From the NCBI GenBank assembly GCA_028691625.1, contig JAQUYZ010000149.1, positions 1-5,438 on the forward strand: a DNA stretch of 5,438 nt, read 5' to 3'. Shown piece after piece: positions 1 through 5,045 of this stretch (position 1 is its first letter; each line of letters begins with the position of its first letter). Both the position numbers and the translations under genes were made by a program. Source of the stretch: Eubacteriales bacterium. GTDB lineage: Bacteria > Bacillota > Clostridia > Peptostreptococcales > Anaerovoracaceae. The notes below the pieces were generated by a model. The model made no database searches and was not told the DNA's origin. It worked only from the letters and a program-made list of their open reading frames with translations.

Positions 1-17
1 ATACTGATCCTACTATT

Positions 18-134
18 TTAAGAACAGCTCTGGCGCCCTTTTGCCGTGAAACCCAAACAAGCCCTGCTTCCCCAGTAATAGTAGGAAGTAAGGCTGACGT
101 AAGTGTATTCAGCTGCAAATACCGGCGTAACCAT
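18..134 (-). CDS. Possible short or frameshifted leftward ORF, 38 aa
   Basis: An ATG at 134 follows a good SD (CAGGAG, 6-nt gap) and lies about 20 nt downstream of a strong promoter at 163-191, so initiation here is credible. The frame closes at TAA 18-20 after 38 residues (MVTPVFAAEYTYVSLTS at the start), and the peptide resembles no family I know. A second leftward frame is open from about position 158 to the left edge and reads more like protein (ITGEAGLVWVSRQKGARAV), but it has no start codon with an SD. This could be a real small protein, a leader peptide, or a gene whose start and body lie in different frames through a frameshift. I cannot choose without the sequence to the left. Confidence 0.3.
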   Translation of the reverse strand: MVTPVFAAEYTYVSLTSYYYWGSRACLGFTAKGRQSCS

Positions 135-162
135 GCTATGCTCCTGTCGTTTGATTTCCCTT

Positions 163-191
163 ATCATAGCATAGGAAAAAAGCGATGTAAA
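163..191 (-). promoter_or_regulatory. Sigma-A promoter, leftward
   Basis: On the minus strand TTTACA (191-186) and TATGAT (168-163) are separated by exactly 17 bp, each one base from consensus. Transcription would start near 156 and give a leader of about 20 nt before the ATG at 134. An 8-bp inverted repeat (ATGCTATG 133-140, CATAGCAT 165-172) spans from the -10 box to the start codon and could be an operator or a leader hairpin. The regulator is unknown. Confidence 0.5.
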
Positions 192-212
192 GACTGAAGT
201 GGAACAAAACTT

Positions 213-1274
213 TTAAATCCTTACGTCAAGCTCCTGCATGATCCGGCTTTCTCCGTTTTCCAGCAGCACGAGTCCGGACTCTCTCAAAGCCCCGGCCACT
301 CCTGCCGAGCTGTACAAATTCATTTGTGTTTCAACACTTCCGAGATAAATCGCACCGACATTCTTGTCCGTCAGAGCCACAAGCATGCTGTTGCCCAGTT
401 CATCATGAGACCATATTTTCAAATGATTGAATATCGAATCATTTTCATCAATCCATCCGTTTCCATCCTCGTCATATTGGGTCAGTTCCCCGTAACCGTG
501 GTTGGTCTGAGGTCCGAAGAGCTCTCTCCCGTCATCCACCGTTCCGTTGTTGTTCTTGTCCAGCGCTAGATACCCGCTGCCCGAATTCAGCATCTGTATG
601 GTATCCTGATCTCCGTCGTAGTCGATATCAAAAGACATGGTTCTGTCAGAGAAAGAGGCCACACTTCCGTCAAAATTGATCACAAGCGGGTCCTTTAACG
701 CATCGCCTGCCCGAAGCTGGAAGCTGCTTTGCTTTACGATCTCCTGATCGATGTTGAAATTAAGGTTCAAATTGATTTCCCTTCCGTCGGTGGTCTTCAC
801 CACGCCCTCCGCCGCAAAAGAAACCCTGCTCCTTTCGATTTGCGTTTCACTGCGATTGTAGATCAATCCGAAGCCGGCGCTGCCCGTCTGGCTGCCGGAA
901 ATCGAAACCATCTTCAGTCCGCCCAGAGCCTGTCCGCTGCTGTCATATCCCCCGGAGATCTGCTTGATTCTGGGCACGCGAAGTCTAACCTTTTTCCCCA
1001 TCAGACGGGACAGGAATTCTTCGATCATTCTGATCTTTAATTCCTCCTTGCTGGTAATCGGATCGTCTTCTGACGCTTCAGCCGTTCCGGTAACAGATGA
1101 AGTCAAAGAACCGCTTATTTTGATTGCCTGCTGCGTAAACTCCTGCGCATCCACAGCGGCACCTGCGCTTGCAGTACCTCTGCTGGCCCACATGTTTAAG
1201 CTTTCTTCCATTTTTGCAGCTGCAGCGATATGGCTGCTTCCCTGCAGGTTTAAGTTTGAGCTTTCAATTCTCAC
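213..1274 (-). CDS. EF-hand-like calcium-binding protein, 353 aa, probably motility-regulated
   Basis: The family is uncharacterised as far as I know; similar proteins are usually listed as hypothetical. The N-terminal third is low-complexity, rich in Ser, Ala and Gly, and begins MRIESSN. I see no signal peptide and no membrane segment. The C-terminal half (from about residue 195, DPLVINFDG) carries three acidic loops: D218-x-D220-G-D222-x-D224, D239-x-N241-x-N243-G-x-x-D247 followed by E251, and the EF-hand-like D268-x-D270-G-N272-G-x-I-D276-x-x-D279. Calcium binding is inferred from these. The frame could open at a GTG at 1313, but that codon has no SD and lies about 4 nt from the predicted transcription start. 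The GTG at 1274 has a strong SD (AGAGGGGG, 8-nt gap) and was chosen. The gene ends with TAA at 213-215, and no clear terminator follows. It is transcribed divergently from padR. Confidence 0.82.
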   Translation of the reverse strand: MRIESSNLNLQGSSHIAAAAKMEESLNMWASRGTASAGAAVDAQEFTQQAIKISGSLTSSVTGTAEASEDDPITSKEELKIRMIEEFLSRLMGKKVRLRVPRIKQISGGYDSSGQALGGLKMVSISGSQTGSAGFGLIYNRSETQIERSRVSFAAEGVVKTTDGREINLNLNFNIDQEIVKQSSFQLRAGDALKDPLVINFDGSVASFSDRTMSFDIDYDGDQDTIQMLNSGSGYLALDKNNNGTVDDGRELFGPQTNHGYGELTQYDEDGNGWIDENDSIFNHLKIWSHDELGNSMLVALTDKNVGAIYLGSVETQMNLYSSAGVAGALRESGLVLLENGESRIMQELDVRI

Positions 1275-1282
1275 TGGAAATT

Positions 1283-1290
1283 CCCCCTCT
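1283..1290 (-). promoter_or_regulatory. SD site that fixes the start at 1274
   Basis: Minus-strand AGAGGGGG ends 8 nt before the GTG at 1274-1272. It lies inside the longer frame that opens at GTG 1313, so it argues that the first 13 residues of that frame are not translated. Confidence 0.6.
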
Positions 1291-1323
1291 GCGTTCGGCA
1301 GTTGGATCCACACTCTAGTATGT

Positions 1324-1350
1324 ATATCGGCAGATCAAAAATAAAATTGA
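1324..1350 (-). promoter_or_regulatory. Probable sigma-D (motility) promoter
   Basis: On the minus strand GCCGATAT (1331-1324) matches exactly the -10 element described for Bacillus sigma-D (consensus TAAA-N15-GCCGATAT). TCAA (1350-1347) stands exactly 15 nt upstream, 3 of 4 bases matching the -35. Transcription would start near 1317, leaving a leader of about 43 nt before the SD-supported GTG at 1274. No comparably good sigma-A promoter is visible in this direction. The call rests on sequence match and spacing only. Confidence 0.55.
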
Positions 1351-1372
1351 GAAAAAATACCAATATTTTTTA

Positions 1373-1401
1373 TTGACAAAAGAAACGACCCCAATTATAC
1401 T
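1373..1401 (+). promoter_or_regulatory. Sigma-A promoter of padR
   Basis: TTGACA (1373-1378) is a perfect -35 and TATACT (1396-1401) is one base from the ideal -10, with a 17-bp spacer. Transcription should start near 1408, about 53 nt before the padR ATG, inside the inverted repeat at 1401-1423. Confidence 0.75.
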
Positions 1402-1423
1402 TATATCGTTATCGGATATAACG
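1401..1423. promoter_or_regulatory. Overlapping inverted repeats, candidate PadR operator
   Basis: TTATATC (1401-1407) and GATATAA (1415-1421) form a perfect 7-bp inverted repeat with a 7-bp spacer. A second one, CGTTAT (1407-1412) and ATAACG (1418-1423) with a 5-bp spacer, is interleaved with it. They begin in the last base of the -10 box and cover the transcription start, where a repressor would block initiation. Autorepression is common in PadR regulators; its use here is inferred from position. Confidence 0.5.
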
Positions 1424-1460
1424 TAGGCCGACATATTTGGGTTGGCAGGAGGAAGCACAC

Positions 1461-1790
1461 ATGACAGAAAGCAAAGAATCAATCGCCCTGACGGAGGCAG
1501 TATATTATATCCTTCTTTCCCTTTACGAGCCCTTGCATGGGTACGGGATCATGCAGAATGTTTCCGAGCTTAGCAGCGGCAGAGTCAATCTGGCGGCAGG
1601 CACACTTTATGGGGCAATCAACACCTTACTGGAAAAAAGGTGGATCAGAGCATTGCCCGGGGAAACAAATTCCCGCAGGAAAGAATATGAGATCACCGAA
1701 GACGGAAAAATAACAGTCGGGAATGAAATCATCCGGCTGAAAGAGTTGATTGAAAATGGAGAGATAATAAATGGGAGGCAGAAAAAATGA
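1461..1790 (+). CDS. PadR-family transcriptional regulator, 109 aa
   Basis: This is a winged-helix DNA-binding regulator of the short PadR type, normally a dimeric repressor. The family pattern is clear: EAVYYILLSLYEPLHGYGI (residues 12-30) for the first helices, the recognition-helix region AAGTLYGAINTLLEKRWI (45-62), and the wing RRKEYEITEDGK (72-83). The short helical C-terminus would serve dimerisation. The frame is open from TTG 1437, but ATG 1461 has AGGAGG at 1447-1452 with an 8-nt gap and matches the usual family N-terminus. The stop codon overlaps the ATG of the next gene (ATGA, 1787-1790), typical of translational coupling with DUF2812 partners. It has its own strong promoter and likely an operator at the start site. 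The inducing signal cannot be told from sequence. With its partner broken, it may act only on itself or on distant genes. Confidence 0.92.
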   Translation: MTESKESIALTEAVYYILLSLYEPLHGYGIMQNVSELSSGRVNLAAGTLYGAINTLLEKRWIRALPGETNSRRKEYEITEDGKITVGNEIIRLKELIENGEIINGRQKK

Positions 1791-2145
1791 GACATACGGT
1801 ATATAAACTGCTTTGGGGCTGGGAATACGAAAAAGAGGAAAAGTGGCTGAATGAAATGGCTGATAAGGGATCCACATGCCTTCAAGCTGCGAAAGCAAAT
1901 CCTATATCCGGTTTCTGGAAGAGACGGGAGTGGAGCATGTGGCGTCGATCTTCCGCTGGATCTACGTGAGAAAAAAGGTCTCGGACGGCGCCCTCGACCT
2001 TTATTCCGACATAGGATCCAAAATCAGATATATGAAGCGGCTTCGTGCCTTCTTTATCTCAATGACGCAGCCTTCAGTCATACGAAGAAGCTTCGTATCC
2101 TGCAGCGGGAACATCAGATCCGGGAGTAACTTATCTGCTTCCTGA
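1787..2145 (+). pseudogene. Broken DUF2812 gene, PadR partner
   Basis: DUF2812 proteins are encoded directly after PadR regulators in many Clostridia and Bacilli and usually continue into membrane helices; their function is not established. The first 28 codons (1787-1870) read MRHTVYKLLWGWEYEKEEKW and on to ADKG, the typical N-terminus. The rest of that frame is not family-like and stops at 1969. From about 1873, in another frame, family-like sequence resumes: MPSSCESKSYIRFLEETG, then SIFRWIYVRKK, then LDLYSDIGSKIRYMKRL (to about 2040). By comparison with the family as I remember it, about 35 residues between the two parts are missing, so a deletion that also changed the frame is likely. After 2040 the frame runs to TGA 2143-2145 without family character, so the membrane part is lost too. 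The end overlaps the convergent gene by 15 bp. A sequencing error alone would not explain the missing middle. Confidence 0.75.
2080..2098. repeat. Short hairpin between convergent genes
   Basis: ATACGAA (2080-2086) and TTCGTAT (2092-2098) form a perfect 7-bp inverted repeat around a 5-nt loop. It lies 33 nt past the stop codon of the leftward gene ending at 2131 and inside the tail of the broken DUF2812 gene. It could slow or stop transcription in either direction, but no T-run follows on either strand, so it is not a standard intrinsic terminator. Confidence 0.35.
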
Positions 2146-3285
2146 AAGACCTGTTTCAGCCGCATATTGATAAATCCCCCGGGCAAAATATTCACTGGCG
2201 GCCTCCGCCTTATCCAGCAGCGTAGCGAAAATTTCCTGATTCTCCGCATAGTTCCCGGACAGAAGCATGATGGATTCATCGATCAAATTACGGACGATAT
2301 CATACAGGATCGTCTCCCATTCGGAACCCTGCCAGACGGGATTAAGGGAACCAAGAAAATCCGCGTGTGCCCGGGCGTCCTGATATAACAGCTTGACGCT
2401 TCTGTCCGCTGTCTCAGTATCCTCCTCCATTTGGGCTGTAATCAATGCGTCCAGCAGCTCGATAAATAGATCGACATGCTGCTCTACCGTCACAGCCGCT
2501 TCCTCGCCGAAGATTGCGCGCATCACATTGCTGAATTCATCGGAAACCTGCCTGAAACGGGCATAGACTTCTTCCACGTTTCCGATGTTCTTGATTTTGC
2601 TGAGCATATAGGCTCTCGACCACGTAGCGATCTCAAACCACAGCATTCTTATGCCGAAGATCGCATTCATCTGGTCATAGGTCAGACATTGTTCCGGCTG
2701 CAAATCATTCGTGCACCGGCCGCCGGATGTAATATAATCATACAGCGCTTCTGAAAATACATACCCCATACTGTCGCTGAGCGCAATAAGCCGGTCGTAT
2801 AATGCAATGTCCCTTTCATAGTTGTGCGATGCGAAGGCGTTGGCTTCTTCAATAGTAAGGCGCAGATACTCCGTCAGCATCTCCTGCCACTGGCTTTCGT
2901 CGAGGTAAGGATTGATCGAGATCAGAAATGCTGCCCTTTCCTCCTTATTCCGGTACAGCCGGTCCACCGCCCGCTGCATGGCCTCGGTGTCCCCCCGCAG
3001 TTGCGCTGTGATCATTTCCCGTATTCCCACCGAGAATTCATTGAGCAGCCGGGAATATCTGTCCGCATTGATGCGGCCAAACAGAATCTGCAGCTGATCC
3101 CCAAAATCCATGTTTTCGAGATAGAGCCGGCCAAAGGCTTCTTCCGCCGTTCCGATCCCTTCATACCGGCTGATGAGATAGATTCTGGTCCATACCGTCA
3201 GCATTCTCTGAAATAATCTTGCATTAAAAATCATGTTCATTTGACTGAATGTGATGCAGCCCGGGTCGAACTCTTTTTTCATCAT
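2131..3285 (-). CDS. Tandem-duplicated helical protein of unknown function, 384 aa
   Basis: No enzyme motif, signal peptide or membrane segment is visible; the protein should be cytosolic and all-helical. It holds two copies of one domain, about residues 10-186 and 200-376, offset by exactly 190 residues with no net gap: CITFSQMN/CLTYDQMN, EMITAQLRGDTE/ALITAQMEEDTE and FLISINPYLDESQW/FLGSLNPVWQGSEW. Single-domain relatives of about 160 residues with a conserved W-T-R segment and an F-L-x-S-x-N-P segment occur in Bacillus and Clostridium. From memory they are sometimes labelled acetylglutamate kinase; nothing here resembles that kinase fold, so I treat the label as an error. The start is the first of two adjacent ATGs, 7 nt after GAGGAG (3298-3293). 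The IS110 element ends 12 bp upstream and has separated the gene from its native leader, so present expression is doubtful. The gene was probably cotranscribed with the kinase at 5072-5438. Confidence 0.85.
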   Translation of the reverse strand: MMKKEFDPGCITFSQMNMIFNARLFQRMLTVWTRIYLISRYEGIGTAEEAFGRLYLENMDFGDQLQILFGRINADRYSRLLNEFSVGIREMITAQLRGDTEAMQRAVDRLYRNKEERAAFLISINPYLDESQWQEMLTEYLRLTIEEANAFASHNYERDIALYDRLIALSDSMGYVFSEALYDYITSGGRCTNDLQPEQCLTYDQMNAIFGIRMLWFEIATWSRAYMLSKIKNIGNVEEVYARFRQVSDEFSNVMRAIFGEEAAVTVEQHVDLFIELLDALITAQMEEDTETADRSVKLLYQDARAHADFLGSLNPVWQGSEWETILYDIVRNLIDESIMLLSGNYAENQEIFATLLDKAEAASEYFARGIYQYAAETGLSGSR

Positions 3286-3286
3286 C

Positions 3287-3297
3287 CTTCCACTCCT
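3287..3297 (+). other. Left half of the IS110 target site, with CT core
   Basis: CTTCCACTC followed by the core CT (3296-3297) is the host side of the left junction. Bases 3287-3296 are identical to 3421-3430 in the element's predicted target-binding loop. On the minus strand the same bases are the SD region (GGAGTGGAAGG) of the gene starting at 3285. Rejoined to the right flank, the empty site would have read AAAAAAGGAGTGG on the minus strand, a stronger SD (AAGGAG) than the present one. Confidence 0.7.
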
Positions 3298-3299
3298 CG

Positions 3300-3305
3300 T
3301 ATAAT
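3300..3305 (+). promoter_or_regulatory. Left-end -10 box, half of the circle-junction promoter
   Basis: TATAAT lies 2 bp inside the left end and reads inward. No -35 box stands at the right distance in the left flank, so it should be weak in the integrated state. In a circular intermediate it pairs with TTGACA at 5020-5025 at a spacing of exactly 17 bp (15 bp from the right end plus CG from the left end), and transcription would start near 3312. Confidence 0.65.
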
Positions 3306-3307
3306 AT

Positions 3308-3342
3308 GTTTTGTAATCAGGTTTTTCACTTGTTTACAAAAC
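3308..3342. repeat. 9-bp inverted repeat near the left end
   Basis: GTTTTGTAA (3308-3316) and TTACAAAAC (3334-3342) are perfect inverted repeats around 17 nt. The repeat spans the predicted transcription start of the bridge RNA, so it could be a 5' stem-loop of the transcript, trimmed by a few bases if the start is at 3312, or a transposase binding site. Confidence 0.45.
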
Positions 3343-3414
3343 TTTTTTAATTTAACGGATTTATTAACGGATACCCTAATGCTACAATTCCCATATAGGA
3401 ATATATAGCTAAGG

Positions 3415-3478
3415 TTAAGTCTTCCACTCCCTGCAAAGCCCTATGGCTTTTGCTGAAAAAGCTTGACGCCTAACTTAA
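3415..3478 (+). other. Target-binding loop of the bridge RNA
   Basis: The outer stem is TTAAGT (3415-3420) with ACTTAA (3473-3478). The left guide, 3421-3430 (CTTCCACTCC), is identical to the left flank 3287-3296, ending at the C of the core. The inner hairpin is GCAAAGCC/GGCTTTTGC (3433-3440, 3445-3453; one bulged T, loop CTAT). The right guide, 3455-3461 (GAAAAAG), pairs with CTTTTTT at 5039-5045, six Watson-Crick pairs plus one G-T wobble, and covers the CT core. The order guide, hairpin, guide matches IS621. Confidence 0.75.
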
Positions 3479-3489
3479 ATGTCATATCC

Positions 3490-3581
3490 TGCTGACACAG
3501 ATGTTGCGTCCCTTGGCGGGAGCCTACCAGCAAAGATTACTCCCGGAGGTGAATGCTTATGGTGCGAGGTTGCAGTCAGCA
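3490..3581 (+). other. Donor-binding loop of the bridge RNA
   Basis: The outer stem is TGCTGAC (3490-3496) with GTCAGCA (3575-3581). An inner hairpin forms from CGGGAG (3517-3522) and CTCCCG (3540-3545). The left donor guide, about 3501-3507 (ATGTTGC), resembles the right element end at 5033-5039 (AGATTGC) with one mismatch and one wobble. The right donor guide, 3562-3568 (GTGCGAG), pairs with the core plus left end, CTCGTAT at 3296-3302, five Watson-Crick pairs and two G-T wobbles. Both use the same CT core as the target guides. An alternative pairing, CTTAAATG (3474-3481) with CATTTAAG (3580-3587), would compete with both loop stems. Confidence 0.6.
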
Positions 3582-3643
3582 TTTAAGATTAGGGTATCCC
3601 TTACTAAATTCCTCATCCCTGCCACGAAAGGAGGTGATTTTGA

Positions 3644-4924
3644 ATGAAGAAATTAGATTTTCTTTCTACTTTATTTGTAGGTATTGATGTAAGTTCTAAG
3701 TCAAATGTTATTTGTGCTTTAGATTTTCAATCAAACAAGCTTCTCCAGGGTTCTTTCCCCAACAATCAGCCAGGATCGGAGGAATTTGCTTCTAAGGTCG
3801 CTTCCTTGCTCGAGGGAAGTAAATTCAAGACTGTTATATTTGCTCTTGAATCTACTTCTTTTTACGGCATACATATTGCTAACTACCTCTCGTCATGTTC
3901 ATTGTTACTGCTACACAACCCTTATGTCTATTGTCTTAATCCTAAGATGATAGCGAATTACAAAAAGTCTTTCTTGGGTCTTTCTAAAACTGACCCTATT
4001 GATGCTTTTGTTATTGCTGATTTTGCTAGGGTTGGTCGTATCAATGTTGAGCCTTGGCGTGGTTCTCAATATCTTGCTTTGCAACGCCTTACTAGACATA
4101 GGCTGCATCTTGTTGAATGTATTACCAAAGAAAAAACTTATATGGTTTCAAACATATTCCTCAAGTTTAGCGAACTTTCGGTCTTAAAAGATGACGAGCA
4201 TCCTTTTACGAGTAATCATACCGCCACCGCCACTGCAATATTGACCGAGATGCTTTCTCTTGAAGATCTTGCCAATATGCCTATTGAGCAACTTGTTGAT
4301 TTCGTTTGTAGGACAAGCAAGAACCGTTTTGCAAACCCCGAAAAGGTTGCTTCTATCCTCCTACAAGCTGCTCGTAATTCATACAGACTTGATAAGTGCT
4401 TATATGAGCCTTTAACCATTTCGATTGCTTCTTCGTTTAATTGTATTTCAGCTTATCAGGCTGAAATCAAAATCATTGATAAAGCTATCGATAAGGCTAT
4501 TAAAGGGCTTAACCCTGTAGAGTATCAGTGCTTGATTTCAATCCCTGGGATCGGGCCTGTCTTCGCAGCTGGCATATTATCCGAGATCGGTAGCATTTCC
4601 TCATTTCACTCTCATGAAGCTTTGGCTATGTATGCCGGACTTGTTTGGAAGCAGAATCAATCCGGAAATTTTTCGGCTGATGACACTCGTATGTCTAAAG
4701 CAGGCAACAAATATCTCAGGTACTATTTAATCGAAGCTGCCAACAGTGTTAGAAACAATGTTCCTGAGTATGGAAACTTTTATCTTAAAAAGTACGCTGA
4801 AGTTAAAACCCATCAGCACAAACGAGCACTCGCACTTACATCTCGTAAACTTATCCGCTTGATTTTTGGATTGCTGGCCAATAATCAGCTTTACTCTGCG
4901 AAAAGGGTATCCTTAACTGAATAG
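3644..4924 (+). CDS. IS110-family transposase (DEDD/serine type), 426 aa
   Basis: This RNA-guided recombinase acts on the element ends and the target. The N-terminal RuvC-like DEDD domain shows all four acidic residues: D15 (VGIDVS), E69 (FALEST), D117 and D120 (KTDPIDAFVIADFAR). The C-terminal Tnp_20 domain shows IPGIGPVFAAGILSEIG (300-316) and AMYAGLVWKQNQSGN (328-342), where S340 sits at the place of the IS110 catalytic serine, then SKAGNKYLRY (351-360). A helical linker joins the two domains. At 426 residues it is longer than IS621 (about 326), mostly through the middle part, but within the range of clostridial IS110 transposases. ATG 3644 follows AAAGGAGGTGAT (3627-3638), a full-length SD. 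The codons are more AT-rich than those of the host genes. No promoter is obvious in the integrated state, so expression probably comes from the circle junction through the bridge RNA region. Confidence 0.95.
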   Translation: MKKLDFLSTLFVGIDVSSKSNVICALDFQSNKLLQGSFPNNQPGSEEFASKVASLLEGSKFKTVIFALESTSFYGIHIANYLSSCSLLLLHNPYVYCLNPKMIANYKKSFLGLSKTDPIDAFVIADFARVGRINVEPWRGSQYLALQRLTRHRLHLVECITKEKTYMVSNIFLKFSELSVLKDDEHPFTSNHTATATAILTEMLSLEDLANMPIEQLVDFVCRTSKNRFANPEKVASILLQAARNSYRLDKCLYEPLTISIASSFNCISAYQAEIKIIDKAIDKAIKGLNPVEYQCLISIPGIGPVFAAGILSEIGSISSFHSHEALAMYAGLVWKQNQSGNFSADDTRMSKAGNKYLRYYLIEAANSVRNNVPEYGNFYLKKYAEVKTHQHKRALALTSRKLIRLIFGLLANNQLYSAKRVSLTE

Positions 4925-5019
4925 CTTACATTTTTTGCCTATTTTCTTATTTTGGGACTTAGGTCTTTTTGGTGTGCAACTAATTATTCGTTTCTTATAA
5001 AATTATTTTTTTTCAACTC

Positions 5020-5025
5020 TTGACA
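5020..5025 (+). promoter_or_regulatory. Right-end -35 box, half of the circle-junction promoter
   Basis: A perfect TTGACA reads outward 15 bp from the right end. In the integrated state no -10 box follows at 16-18 bp (the sequence is T-rich, then ATTTG). On circularisation it meets TATAAT of the left end at a 17-bp spacing. Confidence 0.65.
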
Positions 5026-5038
5026 TATCACCAGATTG

Positions 5039-5045
5039 CTTTTTT
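5039..5045 (+). other. Right core and right half of the target site
   Basis: CT (5039-5040) is the right copy of the core and TTTTT (5041-5045) is host flank. The run pairs with the right target guide GAAAAAG (3455-3461). The reconstructed empty site is CTTCCACTC, CT, TTTTTATTTG. Confidence 0.65.

Larger units (their letters stand above)
3369..3599. repeat. 12-bp inverted repeat enclosing both guide loops
   Basis: GGATACCCTAAT (3369-3380) and ATTAGGGTATCC (3588-3599) are perfect inverted repeats 207 bp apart, just outside the two loops. In RNA they would close the domain as a long stem. The motif AGGGTATCC returns at 4906-4914 inside the last transposase codons, followed there by TTAAC, and the left copy is preceded by TTAAC. 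Confidence 0.65.
3312..3600 (+). ncRNA. Predicted IS110 bridge RNA
   Basis: Bridge RNAs are made from the non-coding end of IS110 elements and guide the transposase by pairing one loop with target DNA and one with the joined element ends. This stretch has no credible ORF and is rich in paired segments: hairpin ATTCC/GGAAT (3387-3391, 3398-3402), a target-type loop (3415-3478), a donor-type loop (3490-3581) and a 12-bp closing stem (3369-3380 with 3588-3599). All four guides can be read in the order left target, right target, left donor, right donor, as in the described IS621 RNA, and they agree on one CT core. The 5' end is inferred from the junction promoter and the 3' end from the closing stem, so both are approximate. 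The RNA is longer than the roughly 180 nt of IS621. Confidence 0.75.
3298..5040 (+). mobile_element. Complete IS110-family insertion sequence, about 1.74 kb
   Basis: The element comprises a 346-bp non-coding left end with a predicted bridge RNA, the 426-residue transposase and a 116-bp T-rich right end. The boundaries were set by three independent signs that agree. The target-loop guides match the flanks at 3287-3296 and 5039-5045. The donor-loop guides match the element ends. Joining the ends at a CT core (3296-3297 and 5039-5040) makes a TTGACA-17-TATAAT promoter. As usual for IS110, there is no target duplication beyond the core and no terminal inverted repeat. The base composition is more AT-rich than the host genes on both sides, and the reading frame is intact, so the element may be active. 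Having the RNA upstream of the transposase places it in the IS110 subgroup rather than IS1111. Confidence 0.85.

Noticed and set aside
324..1344. Plus-strand frames across 324-1344
   Set aside because: They are antisense to the calcium-loop gene, lack SD sites and have no recognisable domain.
2001..2279. Minus-strand frame past the end of the tandem-domain gene, considered as its frameshifted extension
   Set aside because: The second domain copy ends close to the natural stop at 2131, matching the end of the first copy, so no extension is needed.
2167..3216. Plus-strand frames antisense to the tandem-domain gene
   Set aside because: Shadow frames: the minus frame has an internal protein repeat and a good SD, the plus frames have neither.
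3301..3306. Outward TATTAT box on the minus strand as a new promoter for the gene at 2131-3285
   Set aside because: The best -35 at 17 bp is GTGAAA, weak, and the transcript would start within the SD itself.
3352..3372. Direct repeat TTAACGGAT at 3352-3360 and 3364-3372, considered as a target duplication or element end
   Set aside because: Both copies lie on the same side, inside the guide-defined left end, and no copy lies at the right end; IS110 elements do not normally make such duplications.
3369..4914. Element boundaries at GGATACCC (3369) and GGGTATCC (4907)
   Set aside because: The right copy lies inside transposase codons and these ends would exclude the boxes that form the 17-bp junction promoter; the guide matches place the ends at 3298 and 5040.
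4949..4970. GGGACTTAGGTC followed by a T-run as a terminator after the transposase
   Set aside because: The stem is only about 3 bp, too weak to call.
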